Origin: Xanthostigma xanthostigma
Lineage: Eukaryota > Arthropoda > Insecta > Raphidioptera > Raphidiidae
Direction: 5' to 3'
Length of the DNA: 64,000 nucleotides
NCBI GenBank assembly: GCA_963575645.1
Contig: OY754470.1
Span: 7,076,501-7,140,500, forward strand
Every line of letters begins with the position of its first letter. Within the stretch, counting starts at the first letter, position 1. Shown here piece by piece: positions 43,984 through 55,239 of this stretch. Under the pieces are notes generated by a model that saw only the letters and a list, made by a program, of their open reading frames with translations, made no database searches and was not told where the DNA came from. Position numbers and translations under genes: made by a program.

Positions 43984-44105
43984 TATTATATATTAAGATG
44001 CTGTAATATAACAGCGAAACGTTATACTTTATAAAGAAAGGTGTTATCTTATCTTTAACCTGTCCACTTTCCTGTGATTTTCCAATTTTTATATATTAGT
44101 ATAGA
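43984..44105 (-). mobile_element. Remnant of a further Helitron, 5' end
   Basis: A minus-strand start TCTATACTAATATATAAAAA at 44105 followed by TTGGAAAATCACAGGAAAG. The rest is cut off by the element ending at 43983. Confidence 0.5.
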
Positions 44106-44319
44106 TTTGTGTTTTCGTTTACCAGATTCACATTTCCTTTACTATACCTACTACTAATCTAAAGGAAATCACCAAAGTGAAGTTGCCTTTTCTCACCATG
44201 TAGCCAGTCATTTTCGTCCGACTTTCCGAGCTCCTGATTGGTTCCCTTTTTTATTGTGAAGTGGTTGCCATATCTCGAACAATTCGATAAATATTCTGGC
44301 AGTATATTTAACAAGTATA

Positions 44320-44606
44320 CTAGCGATTCGTTCCGGTTTCACCCGGTTGCGATAGATATAAATGTATTTCGTTTTCGGCCCGGCGTCTGAACTAATAGCT
44401 TTGAACAAATTCTACCAGATTTGCTTCTGAACTAATATAGCTTTGAGCGAATTCTAACATATGTCGCTACTTGGTACTAAAACAGTTTTTGTTTGTTTGT
44501 TTCTGAACTAATAGCTTTGAGTAATTTTATCAGATGTCGTTACATGTTACTAAAACAGATTTTTTGGGAAAACACCGTAATTTTGTACAAAATATTTAAA
44601 CATGTA
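44320..44606 (-). mobile_element. Helitron family 3, 5'-truncated
   Basis: CTAGCGATTCGTTCCGGTTT at 44320, then GTATTTCGTTTTCGGCCCGG and CTGAACTAATAGCTTTGA, matches (inverted) the elements at 49327-49690 and 49697-50788. A 51-bp fragment of the 660-bp family (ACTAGTACCATCTCCCACTTG) follows at about 44638. Confidence 0.8.
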
Positions 44607-44689
44607 AAAAAATTCATTTTTAAAATTTTGAAGCGTACATTTTGACCTAAACTAGTACCATCTCCCACTTGTGTGTAGGAATGGTAAAA

Positions 44690-45160
44690 TATATGTTACT
44701 TTTGAACATTATTGAAACATCACGTACACAATTTGGAAAACATACTGTATAGTAAATAAGTTGGTGTAACAGATGCGGGTTAGTCTTAAAATAGTTAACT
44801 TGTGCAGTGGCCAGAACTGTTATATTTTATGCTACTGGCCTTACTGTCGGTTCTTAGCCCTACAAGAGCTAATTAATTCAAGAGTTAATGTAAACGACTA
44901 TTTTAATTCTAATTTTACTGTAAAATACAGTTTTCAAGTTTCAGTGTTTTTTGATGGTCTACGATTAGATTTCTCGGCGAGAGTTATTTGAAAAAAATCC
45001 ATATTACATCTGTCCCGTTGTCTTGTGATGTTTGCATTTTTTTTTAAATATAAATATGATTATAAAATGTTTATTTCTACACCACAATGCAAGAAATAGA
45101 TCGCAACATATTTAAAAAAGCGACACAGATCGTGTATTCGTACCTGAACGTATATATTTA
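44690..45160. other. No gene recognised
   Basis: A 72-codon plus-strand frame (44773-44991) contains no domain. Confidence 0.4.
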
Positions 45161-45748
45161 CTAGCGGCCTGGTTCGGCTTCGCTCGAATTTGTAGATTTC
45201 CACCGTTGCAAAGTTGGTCTCCACGAAAAGCGTTTTTATTTTAACGCGATAATATATATATATTCGAGCACTCCGGCTGCGCCGTCGTGCTCGATACCTT
45301 AACCTCAGCAACACGTGGTGGTTATGCTATTGAATTGTAGCTTATATGAAACGTTGCGCCATCTATTGAATATTCACTCAATCCAGTCAACAGGTATCGC
45401 CATCTGTTAGAATCCTTTGGAGCTGAGCACTCCGGCTGCGCCGTCGTGCTCGATACCTTAACCTCAGCAACACGTGGTGGTTATGCTATTGAATTGTAGC
45501 TTATATGAAACGTTGCGCCATCTATTGAATATTCACTCAATCCAGTCAACAGATAATTATGACTGTCAAGGAATAGACAAATAATTTGCAATAAAATAAT
45601 ATTGCGACTATAAATTGAAATGTAAGCTATCCTATCTTTCAAGTTGGGTCGAATTTCACACGGTGTGCAAATCATATTTAAAATCGGTTCAGTAGTTTAG
45701 GAGTTCATCGCGGACAAACATGTGACACGTAATTTTTATATATAAAGA
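45161..45748 (-). mobile_element. Helitron family 2 with internal 159-bp tandem repeat
   Basis: CTAGCGGCCTGGTTCGGCTT at 45161; minus-strand start TCTTTATATATAAAAATTAC at 45748. Inside, GAGCACTCCGGCTGCGCCGT at 45266 and 45425 marks two units of 159 bp, each with a GAGCAC...GTGCTC hairpin and ATCTATTGAATATTCACTCA. Confidence 0.85.
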
Positions 45749-46979
45749 TTGGTGAAATTCTGACGATTCAGAATTGGTTCTATCAGTTCACAAGCGTTTA
45801 TTAGTACCGCAGAACTACACGGACTGTTTGAACTTGGTTCTAGTCGTTCCAGGTGTAGAGCAATTACTAGTGTTGAGAGTAATCGAATGATTTTGATAAT
45901 CGAAACGTTGCTATTTTTTTATAATCGAATGATTAGTTCGAAATGATTCCTTCACAATAATAGATGTGTTGGTACTATGCGTAAATGAATATATTTCAAC
46001 TCTCGAATGAATTTTACTCTCGGTTTCGATTGTCAGTCTTAAGAGAGTTGCAAATAAAAGACTTCAGTAGATAAATACTGTGAGATGGATTAATATTATT
46101 TCGAGTGATTTAGGTACTGTGCGAGTGAAAAAACAATTCATTCTATCTGTCTATGCATTCGATATGGTTATTATAACGAATGAATTTAGCTCTATATTTT
46201 GATTATGAGACTTGAGAGAGTCATCTGCATGCGGTAATCAATAGAACAGAGACAGATAAAAGTAATACTGTAAAATGCAGTCTGAGGGAGACGGAAAGAA
46301 GGGGATGATCACCGAGCGAAAATGCAAGTCAGTTATCCTGCACGCGATCATCTCTGAGATAAATAAATTATATTCGTGTACGACTAAATTATAGAATTAT
46401 GTGACATTTGGTTATTTCTCTGTCGAATCCAAATCCATCCGAGCGAATCGTTAAAAAAAATAATATGCACTAATAAAAATGCGACCGTATTTTTAAATTA
46501 AAATTGCGGTTTCATTTTATTTAGATTCATTTTTTATATATAAACATTTTTACATGTGCCACTCTAAGATTTCTTTTTGAGTGAGTAGATAAATGTCACA
46601 GATGTGACGTATCGCAGAAGTGACGTAGAGCTCCTTTGTCAACTACGCAGTTGCCAAATTGTTTGAGGTTATGTGTAGCTGGCGTGATGTTAGAGTCTGA
46701 ATGTTAACTTTAAGGAATTATAAAAGTACGATATTTAAAATGTCGTCCATTTTGAGACTTAATTTGATCCAGGGTAGTTGCAAGTCACACTTCCGACGTT
46801 CACATCGGCGTCGCCAAGAATAGACACATTAAGGAGACTAGCCTCGCTTCCACCACCTCAGATTTATCTTTGGGACTCGTCATATGGCCGATTCTTGTTT
46901 AACTGGTGAAGCGTCCAGTTAAATGATTTAATGTGATTTTCATGTTATGAAACATTTAAAGCTTTTTATTTGTGCATTT
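45749..46979. other. No gene recognised; locally GC-enriched
   Basis: 45880-46100 repeats the words TCGAATGA and TCTCG in diverged form. 46240-46370 and 46620-46920 are GC-richer and match nothing else (ACTTCCGACGTTCACATCGG, CAAGTCAGTTATCCTGCACG). These are candidate regulatory or untranslated segments without direct support. Confidence 0.25.
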
Positions 46980-47154
46980 ATTAACGGTCCTACCCGGATT
47001 CGCCAGAATTTGTAGAATGTCCATTCTGAAGGTCCGTTCTAAATATTGGTGAAAACTTTTTTGAAATCGAGTGTGTAGTTTCGGAGATTAACTGCTACAT
47101 CCAAACTTACAAACTTTACCTCTTTATAATATCAGTATATATTATAACAAAAAA

Positions 47155-47385
47155 ATGTGTGTTCAGCTCCGACGCACGACTGGAGTTTACTCCTTAGATA
47201 CGCTGTGTAATGTATTCCATCTCATTCTTTCGCACGTTAAATCCTAGAGGTATATATGTTTGTCTCTTTTGAAGCGGACGAGCTTAAGCACTTGAAGCGG
47301 TGGAGCGTAACTCCCCACCAATTGATTTTACTACTCATAAAATTGCAAGATCGTTTCTTAAGGAGTAGGCTCCAAAATTACTAAA
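47155..47385 (+). repeat. Dispersed repeat 'CTCCGACGCACGACTGG', copy 1
   Basis: CTCCGACGCACGACTGGAGT, TTACTCCTTAGATACGCTG, TTGAAGCGGTGGAGCGTAAC and TTTCTTAAGGAGTA recur at 56515-56838. The ends GGAGTTTACTCCTTA and TTAAGGAGTA(A)ACTCC are inverse of each other. Copy 2 has an extra internal duplication of TCTGTCTCATTCTTCTGCACG. Confidence 0.7.
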
Positions 47386-47599
47386 GTTATTAGTTATATG
47401 TATATATTTAAAACAACGCGTTTATTTTTTTGTTAGAAAACTTTCTACGACTTTTGCTTTGGATCTAACTTGAGTTGCTAGCTGTAACTACTTTGTTTTT
47501 TTTTTTTTTTTAATACTGAATCCATCTATAAACCTTTCCTCTAGTCATCGACAGTATTGTTTGGGTTTAGTACATTTTAAATAAAATTTGTAACAATTA

Positions 47600-47755
47600 T
47601 TATTATTTAATTCAACATATTTATTAACATAAGTTTGTAACATGAATATTATTTAATTCAACATATTTATTAACGTAAGTTTGTAACATGAATATTATTT
47701 AATTCAACATATTTATTAACGTAAGTTTGTAACATGAATATTATTTAATTAACAT
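47600..47755. repeat. 46-bp minisatellite, about 3.4 units
   Basis: TTCAACATATTTATTAAC begins at 47611, 47657 and 47703, spacing 46 bp, with GTTTGTAACATGAATATT completing the unit and a degenerate partial unit at the end. Confidence 0.9.
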
Positions 47756-47760
47756 GATTA

Positions 47761-48751
47761 TTATTTATTAACATGAACACTACTTCCTAGTTCATACGCT
47801 CCGCTGCCATCTTGCCTCTGTTTGTCCACATAACTACCAGGGTACACCAGTGGCGGCGTGGCTTTTTAAGACATGGTGTTACAAATTAAAAATACGACGC
47901 TTCACTGCAACAAACTTTACACTTCTAGTTTCTAGACAGAGACTGTCAAGTCATCTGCTTTTGAAAATGATCTGAATTTCAACATTTCTGTATGATTTTT
48001 TTCCTACGAAAACTACCTGAAATCATCGATATAAATAAAATTGTCTCATCCAATTAAGAGATCATTATTCCCAGAATGTCGGTTTAGACGGAATTTAAAA
48101 AATACAAATTCTTCATAATATTTGTTGAAGACATCAACATTTTTAAAAAATCACCTAAATTACCGGAAGGTACCAAATATTCGTAACGAAAAATACATTT
48201 CCGAAAATTTTGGGACATTTTAGCAAAGTTTTCAATCAGATAAATCACAAAGTGGTATTTTAGTAAAATTTTCTTTGGAATATTTGTCCCATGTTCAACG
48301 GTGAACCGTTCAAATCTGCATACCGCTTGAGTTCCACTTTTTGTTAAATTAACATTATTTATTGTTTACATTTTGTTTGATTATTTAAATCAAAATAAAA
48401 ACAAATGATCAGCATAGTCGGCACGTCGTGACGTAACTCTCATTTTATCAATGTTATGTATAAGTATTTAGAAAGTTAAAATAATGAATTTCTTGGAATC
48501 TCTATATACTCATTAAAATAATTCATAATAAATCTCAATTAAATACTAGAACAGTTATTCATATAATAACTCATTAATGAATGGACGATTTTATGGATAT
48601 TTTGTTGCATATTTTAAAGGATTTAAAGAAGAAACATTGCAGTGCTGTAAAAATCCATAAATTAATTATTAAATAAACTCGATTACTTGATCTTATGCTA
48701 TCATCTAATGGAAGGTTCCTGAGCACAACTCTTAAAGTGACAAAGTGTATC
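47761..48751. other. No gene or repeat recognised
   Basis: A 70-codon minus-strand frame (48574-48786) enters the following MITE fragment. No domain. Confidence 0.4.
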
Positions 48752-48900
48752 ACTGCCCTAAAAAAGCAAAGGGCAGTAAGTGACATTTGTTGAAAAATGA
48801 GTTCATACTGAAACCAACGACAGCAGTAAGTGCTGCAGCAATAATTTTATTGTCTTTAAAAAATGTTTCCCCCATGTTTTGGTTTCCATAATCTAAAATA
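48752..48900. mobile_element. Left portion of the 240-bp MITE seen at 9057
   Basis: CACTGCCCTAAAAAAGCAAA, GGCAGTAAGTGACATTTG and CAGCAGTAAGTGCTGCAGCA through CATAATCTAAAATA. The right inverted repeat is missing. Confidence 0.85.
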
Positions 48901-49326
48901 TGAGAAAGAATATTTTTTTAATTTGTGAAAAAAACTGTGTTTTCTATTTGTGATTTTTAAACGAGACAGATATCTATGAAAAGAGAGATGCCGACAGGTT
49001 TGATATCGCAAGTAATTAAGTAACATGATTATCTTTCGTCAGTTTATATTGATATAAATTTGCGTAGTAAATATGTTGTTCATTTTAATATTTATTAGTT
49101 GGGGGTTATCTAGCTGTTAAATATTAGAAGTATTTTTATGCGATTTTAATTATTTGCGTCATTCTAATAGGTCATTGTAATTCATCATAAAATTTTATTG
49201 AAATTTCGACACTCAAACTGTATTACCAGTATCTGTTCGGAAATTTTCAGAATATTGTAACTTTGAAATAATAATTTTTTATAGTTTTTATTTATCTGAT
49301 AATTCATAAATCTTCAAATCTATATA
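48901..49326. other. No gene or repeat recognised
   Basis: AT-rich sequence; no structure noticed. Confidence 0.4.
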
Positions 49327-49690
49327 TCCTTATATAAAAATCTCGTGTCACAATTTTAGCCGCGCTAATCTCCGAAACCACTGAACCGAAATTTTGTAAA
49401 TGTGACTTGATTGGTGCAACTTACGCTATAGGATAGTTTTTATTATATACCTATTGTGTTCAAAATTACGGTGCTTTCTGAAAAAACTGTTTTAGTAACA
49501 TGTAGCGACATCTGATAGAATTTACTCAAAGCTATTAGTGAAGAAGTAAACAAAAAAGCGGTTAAGTACCAAGTAGCAACATCTGTTAGAATTTGCTCAA
49601 AGCTATTAGTTCAGACGCCGGGCCGCAAACGAAATACATTTAGCAGAATTATATCTATCGCACCCGGGTGAAACCGGGACGGACCGCTAG
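49327..49690 (+). mobile_element. Helitron family 3, 364 bp
   Basis: Start TCCTTATATAAAAATCTCGT, end CACCCGGGTGAAACCGGGAC then GGACCGCTAG, followed by T. No coding. A second family-3 element follows after 6 bp. Confidence 0.9.
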
Positions 49691-49696
49691 TCTAGG

Positions 49697-50788
49697 TACC
49701 TATATAAAAATCTCGTGTCACGATGTTCGTCCGCGGTTATCTCCGAAACCACTGAACCGATTTTAATTAAATTTTGTAAATGTGTCTTACTTGGTTCACT
49801 TAGACTTTCGGATAGTTTTTATTAAATGTTTTGTACAAAATTACGATGTTTTCTCAAAAAAAAATGGTTGTCTGTAAAGTCGGTTTACGGACGATAGTTT
49901 TACGTGATAACGTATTCCGTAATACATAACCTAAACCTCCCAAAATTTGGTTTCAATCCGCTTATCCTTGGTGTCGGAATGATAAGAAATGTCAAAAGTG
50001 ACGTTTGCAACTTACAAAGTATTATGTTCTAATAATAATTAGTTATTCCAATACTTAACTTAGCAGGCTTTGCATTTCACAATATACTAATGTCAAAAAA
50101 TTGAATTAAACATTAGAAATGCAGCTGTTTTCATGTTAAGACAAGACATACGTTTGCTTCTAATTTCCATGTACGGCAAACAAAGACAACCGACCGCGTT
50201 GCGCCATGCATTACACAACATTGCATTTATACAGCTATTTTTCTATATAAATTTGTATAAAATATTTTTCTATATAAATTTGTATAAAAAAACTGTGTAG
50301 GCAAATTCTGTTATACGAAATCTATGTAAAATGTTCTCCTCTTTCGTTTAAGACTGGTTTTAAACCGATCTGATTTAAATTGAGCGAGAAATTAGCAAAA
50401 AGCACGCACAGGGTCAGGCGGAACGTTACGCGTTAGGAACGTTAGGAACGTTACGTTACACTTTTTCGAACATGCAGCCGGTGTTTTATCAATTTATAAT
50501 ATTGGTGATTCATCAATTTATAAGACGTTATCACGTCAAAAACTGTTTAGTAACATGCAGCGACATCTGACAGAATTTGTTTGGAGCTATTAGCTCAGGA
50601 GCAAACAAAAAAAAAACTGTTTTAGTACCAAGTACCGACATCTGATAGAATTCGCTTAAAGCTGGTAGTTCAGAAGCAAATCTGGTAGAATTTGCTCAAA
50701 GCTGTTAGTTCAGACGCTGGACCGCAAACGAAATACATTTTGCAGAATTATATCTATCGCACCCGGCTGAAACCGATAAAGCTAATAG
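49697..50788 (+). mobile_element. Helitron family 3, interrupted copy
   Basis: Near-repeat of the preceding element (ATATAAAAATCTCGTGTCAC, CCACTGAACCGATTTTAATT, ACATCTGATAGAATTCGCTT, CCGCAAACGAAATACATTTT) with a degraded end (CACCCGGCTGAAACCGATAA, GCTAATAG). It contains the whole third copy of the TGGTTGTCTG element at 49865-50536. Confidence 0.75.
49865..50536. mobile_element. TGGTTGTCTGTAAAGTCGG family, long copy (3 of 3)
   Basis: Ends as in the other copies. Inserted between CTCAAAAA and AACTGTTTAGTAACATG of the host Helitron, which reads continuously at 49327-49690. A 50-bp fragment of the 660-bp family (CAAAATTTGGTTTCAATCCG) lies inside at about 49935. The AACGTTA-repeat stretch differs in length from copy 2. 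Confidence 0.85.
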
Positions 50789-51170
50789 AAAGTAAAATTA
50801 ATGAGAAGAGCGGTTGTAAAATAGGTGCTTTAAATTTTGAAATTGTTAGCACTGTATAATTGTTGGGTTTTTTGTTTATAAAAGCAACAACAGTAAAAGA
50901 TATCTCAGGCCTCAGCAGAATAATTTGGAAGTCAAAATCTTGTTTAATAAAACTGACACGATTATTGTACCGCAATTTAAACGGTGCCTTCATTAGATGA
51001 TAATAAAATTAAAACGTAATTAAAAGTGTTAATCTATAAACACAGAAGTTAAACGGAGTTAGTGGTAATTAAATCACAGCTTGACAATGTAGGTACCGAT
51101 TAAACAACGTATATGCGTTTTGTACAGGGCCGTATTTAGGTTTTGTTTTAATTCCACTTACACCTTACTA
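50789..51170. other. No gene recognised
   Basis: A 79-codon minus-strand frame (50754-50993) overlaps the Helitron end. No domain. Confidence 0.4.
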
Positions 51171-51527
51171 TCTATACTAATATGTAAAGCTAAAGAGTTT
51201 GTTTGTTTGGTTGGTTGAACGCGCTAATCTCAGGAACTAATGGTTCGAATTGAAGTTGTTATTCTGTTAGATAGCCCATTTATCAAGGAAAGCTATAGGC
51301 TATATAATATCACGCTACGACCAATAGGAGCGGAGCATCAATGAAAAATGTTGCAAAATGTAACTCAAAATTTGTCCGTCCGACAAAAACTTTTAAACGG
51401 TAACTTCGATCATCATGAAATTTGGATACAACATTCATCTTGGTAAACTGAGATAAATGTGCGTACTCATGTCTCTCCCCCCCCATTCGTTCTTTTGTAC
51501 CCGGGTGAAACCGGGCGGGACCGCTAG
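51171..51527 (+). mobile_element. Helitron family 1 without tRNA-like cassette
   Basis: Start TCTATACTAATATGTAAAGC, end CGGGCGGGACCGCTAG, between A and T. At 357 bp it passes from TTGCAAAATGTAACTCAAAA straight to TTTGTCCGTCCGACAAAAAC, lacking the roughly 245-bp middle with the tRNA-like segment. Confidence 0.9.
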
Positions 51528-52439
51528 TGTAATATAACCGACAGGCAAACATATACACAATAATCATTACAGTAGGGTCTTGTTTGGAGTCTTTGGGTAT
51601 GGAACTATGGAAATAAAATAATCAATGACTTAATTGACATTTTTGATTTTATTTCAATAGATTACCATGATTCATTTTTACTCAGGCACTATTTTTTTAT
51701 TACAATTGTTTATCTGCTACTTATCTCCAATTCCCAGGTTCTATTCTGAAAAGTGATCAGAATTTCAACTGCAATATCAATGTGTTATCAAAGTTATTTT
51801 ATATTAAAATTTTTGATAATCCTAGGCACTGATAAACAAAATCGTAGTTGTTAGAAAAATATTGTAAATCTTTACAATTTTAGAATAGAGTATAAACTAC
51901 ATTTAACGTCACTCGATATAACGACAAACTCCTTAAAACGTCAAAATTACTTAACTCTAGTTGCTCATACAATGATACACTCTAAATAACGACACAACCA
52001 CTCTAAATAACGACATCATGAAGCAATAGACAGTACTTGTTTGTTATTTTGTTGCTTTGTGGTCGGTGTCACGCGTACCCAAGATTCTAAGAATATCGTT
52101 CTTTTGTTTGTTGGGATTATATTTCATATGTTTAGCTCAGCTGTAATTTGTTGGTCAGTTGAGATTTTTATATATATAGATGAGTAAAATACATATATTA
52201 TAGTAAAAAAATATTAATGGATTATTTCTTCTTTCCGTTCAACGACAACTCTCAATAACGCCACAAAGTGCACAGTCCCTTGAGTGTCGCTATATAGGGT
52301 TTACACTGTATTTAAAATTTACGATTTTTCTGACGCTTCTCTGTCTTTTGCACAACACAATATGTGCTCATAGTGGATTAACAGTCAATTACATTTCATT
52401 TAAAATCCATTATCCTATTCATCTACTTCGTTTTGAAGC
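51528..52439. other. No gene recognised
   Basis: The segment 51900-52310 has diverged words CACTCTAAATAACGACA and TCGATATAACGACAAACT, styled like a pogo-type MITE of the 'TCTCAATAACG' kind. Ends could not be defined. Confidence 0.3.
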
Positions 52440-52620
52440 CGTAACGTTGACAATATTGCCTTGTACAGTATTTATTCTTCAACTAACTATTTTACCTGAT
52501 AATTTGGTTGATGAATTGAAAATAAATTTTATTGTAACGGAATAATTTGTTCCAAGATTAGTAATTTCTATATGTTTAATTGTGTTCGATGAATATGGCC
52601 ATAAGACACAATTATTTGAG
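52440..52620 (-). repeat. Dispersed repeat 'CCCATATTCACCGAACA', copy 3 (minus)
   Basis: TATTTATTCTTCAACTAACT, ACCTGATAATTTGGTTGATG and GAATATGGCCATAAGACA are the inverse of the corresponding parts at 29290-29410. Confidence 0.65.
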
Positions 52621-52876
52621 TCTCACTAGACAAAAAGATCAGAGGACAATCTTAGAGAATTCATTGTGATGGAACGTCGTTCTTAGGGAGAGCTGACAGT
52701 AAACAAAACATTTAACTTCACGTTAAAAATTACGTTGTATCCAAATGGCACCGGCGCACTAATCGTAATCATCTATAGTTAAACGCTGAATGTACAGATC
52801 AAAGGTTACTTATGTGTAATTTGATAATGTGTAAAGTCGTAGCTTTGACTGCGAAGGAATTGAATTGCAGTCTGCA

Positions 52877-53236
52877 CAGTTGGAAATGACTCAAGTTACT
52901 CTAAGTTTTGACTGCTATTAATGAAGCCGCAGAGCTTTTTCAGCGACCGAAGGAAGCAGTGAGACATTTTTCCATTTCCTCCTACATCGACTGTATCTTC
53001 GTCTCTTCATTGCGCGTGGTAAATGGAAGGTGAAGGGATTTTTGAATTTGATGATATAATTCTTTGAGTCTCACAGTTGGAAATGACTCAAATTACTCTG
53101 AATTTTGACTGCTTTTAATGAAGACCGAAGGAAGCAGTGAGACATTTTTCCATTTCCTCCTACATCGACTGTCGTCTCTTCATTGCGCGTGGTAAATGGA
53201 AGGTGAAGAGATTTCTGGATTTGATGATATAATTTG
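52877..53236. repeat. Tandem duplication, period 197 bp
   Basis: GGAAATGACTCAA occurs at 52882 and 53079. GGAAGCAGTGAGACATTTTT, CCTCCTACATCGACTGT and TTGCGCGTGGTAAATGGAAG occur in both units. The second unit has lost about 24 bp (GCCGCAGAGCTTTTTCAGC region) and a few bases near TATCTTC. Confidence 0.85.
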
Positions 53237-53687
53237 TAAAGCGGACACTTAAACATTGCACGTTGCAAGGTACACACTACGCACACTATTGTATGTGCAT
53301 CAATACATATAGGTTAGGCTTGTCTCTCTTTCTCTCTCTATGTGTGTACATGTATGACGTCACACTCAACCTTGGCGGCCGCTGGTGACCTCGCGCAACT
53401 TGTTTCCATTCCCGAGGCAGACGACTAGTTTGTTATAATTGAGGATGGGTTGAATGATTTTTTTAAATGGCCGAAAATTTTTTTATTTAAAAATGGCGAT
53501 TATAATAATAATGTTGACGAAATGACGCGTAATTATAAATGGTCGTGCTTATTGTAATAAAGCTAATTTATTATGAAATTTAGCGTGGAATTGACCCTAT
53601 ACATTTCGATCTGCAAATCGAGCTACTCTTTGTTGCATTATCAGGAATCTTTCAGATCTGAGCAGATAATGTATATTAAAAGAAAAA
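53237..53687. other. No gene recognised; GC-rich patch
   Basis: 53340-53440 (ATGACGTCACACTCAACCTT, GGCGGCCGCTGGTGACCTCG) resembles the interior of the MITE at 19796 (GACGTCA, GCGGCCGC), but the ends are not found. Confidence 0.3.
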
Positions 53688-54053
53688 TCCAGCCAATTGG
53701 GCGACGGGATCATTCCAAACTTTCTTGAAAAAATAAATAAAATAATAGACCGTTATGAAAAGTATACCATTATTATATATAAAAAACACTGTTATAGCAT
53801 ATATCTCTTCTGCGCATGCGCCGATTTTCCCCAAAAAACAATAAGGCTCTTCATATTTGCATACCAAACATCCTTCTAAAATTTGGATTCAATCCGCTCA
53901 TCCGTTTGATCTATATCGTGCTCACAGATAAACAGACGCACAGATTTTTTCCAAAAGTATGTTTTTTGGATTCGGGGGACCTCAAAACGAAAAGATATTG
54001 TAAAAGTGATTTTTGACCTAAACCAGTACCCCCACTTGTGGGTTGGAATGATA
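53688..54053 (+). mobile_element. 660-bp dispersed element, copy 2, internally deleted
   Basis: TCCAGCCAATTGGGCGACGG, then directly the TTTCTTGAAAAAATAAATA part, through TCTGCGCATGCGCCGATTTT and GATTCGGGGGACCTCAAAAC to GGGTTGGAATG. About 290 bp present in copy 1 is missing. Frames here are 60-66 codons with no domain. Confidence 0.8.
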
Positions 54054-54482
54054 AAAAAAAATAGTCCCGAACAGTCTCATTGTATTTTTGAACACACTTT
54101 GGTTTGTCCAACCATATACGTGTATAAATGATTGTGCGATGCTAGCCGATGATGATTGTAATCATCGTATGTTTTCAGGAGCTTCATCATCATCACTGCG
54201 TATACATACCCACGTAGGTTGCATGTAGGTTACGTTCTTCTATTCATACAACATAATCATTATAACCGACGCCAATCGTGGAAAACCTCGTAGATTGAAC
54301 CAAAGTAAATACCTTGCTGTAACTATAGACTATGGAATAATAGAATTGTTTTAATAAACGGGAAGTTACTATTCGAATGATTTGTATTATACTAACATGG
54401 GCCAGTTAGTAGAACTTTTCCATGGTTACAACATTGAATATTGATGCAAGCAAACAACTAGTGAAACAGTTTTTAACTCTTT

Positions 54483-55131
54483 TACCATTCCAACCCAAAA
54501 GTGAGGAATGGTACTAGTTTAGGTCAAAAATCACTTTTCAAAAGTTTTACAATATATTTCCGTTTTGAGGTCCCCCGAATCCAAAAAACATATTTTTGGA
54601 AAAACTCTGCGTTTGCTAGTCTGTGAACACGATACAGTTCAAACGGATGAGCGGATTGAAATCAAATTGTGGGAGAACGTTTGGTATGCAAATATGAAGA
54701 GCCCTATTGTTTTTGGGGAACATCGGCGCATGCGCAGAAGAGAGATATATGCTATAACGGTGTTTTTATATAATAATGGTATACTTTTCATAACGGCTGA
54801 TTATTCTATTTATTTTTTCATGAAAGTTTCGTTAAAAATATTTTTTACTAAACTTTATATAGTTTCAGAAATATTTTGAAAATAAAAAATAATCAGCCGC
54901 TCTTTATGGATCTGTCAGAAATAAACTAGTTAGACATGCTTTGACTAATTTTACATGACATGGAACATATTATGTAGGTAACCATGGCAACGAATAGTTA
55001 ATATCATATTGAATACTAGCCATTACCCGCGTCACCTCACACGATATCAGAAATTTTATTTTCTTTAATATAATCAAATGTTAACATTTTTTTAATTTGG
55101 AATGATCCCGTCGCCCAATTGGCTGGAATTT
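54483..55131 (-). mobile_element. 660-bp dispersed element, copy 3, near full length
   Basis: Begins ACCATTCCAACCCAAAAGTG and ends TCCCGTCGCCCAATTGGCTG, then GAATT. Faces copy 2 across about 430 bp, making a large inverted repeat. A 104-codon frame at 54565-54879 is the longest in the family. It has no recognised domain and is not conserved as a frame in copies 1 and 2. Confidence 0.85.
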
Positions 55132-55239
55132 TTTAAAAAATTCGTCATCGTACGAAGGTGCAATTTTGACAGTTTGTGTATCATACTAATGCTCCCTCAA
55201 ATTTGCACCCTTTTGCGGTTACGTAAAAATTTTTAGGGT

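Noticed and set aside
47600..47755. CRISPR-like array
   Set aside because: Units are contiguous 46-bp tandem repeats without spacers, in a eukaryotic context.
54565..54879. 104-codon frame in the 660-bp element as a transposase
   Set aside because: No catalytic or DNA-binding motif is visible, and the frame is not kept in the copies at 10187 and 53688.
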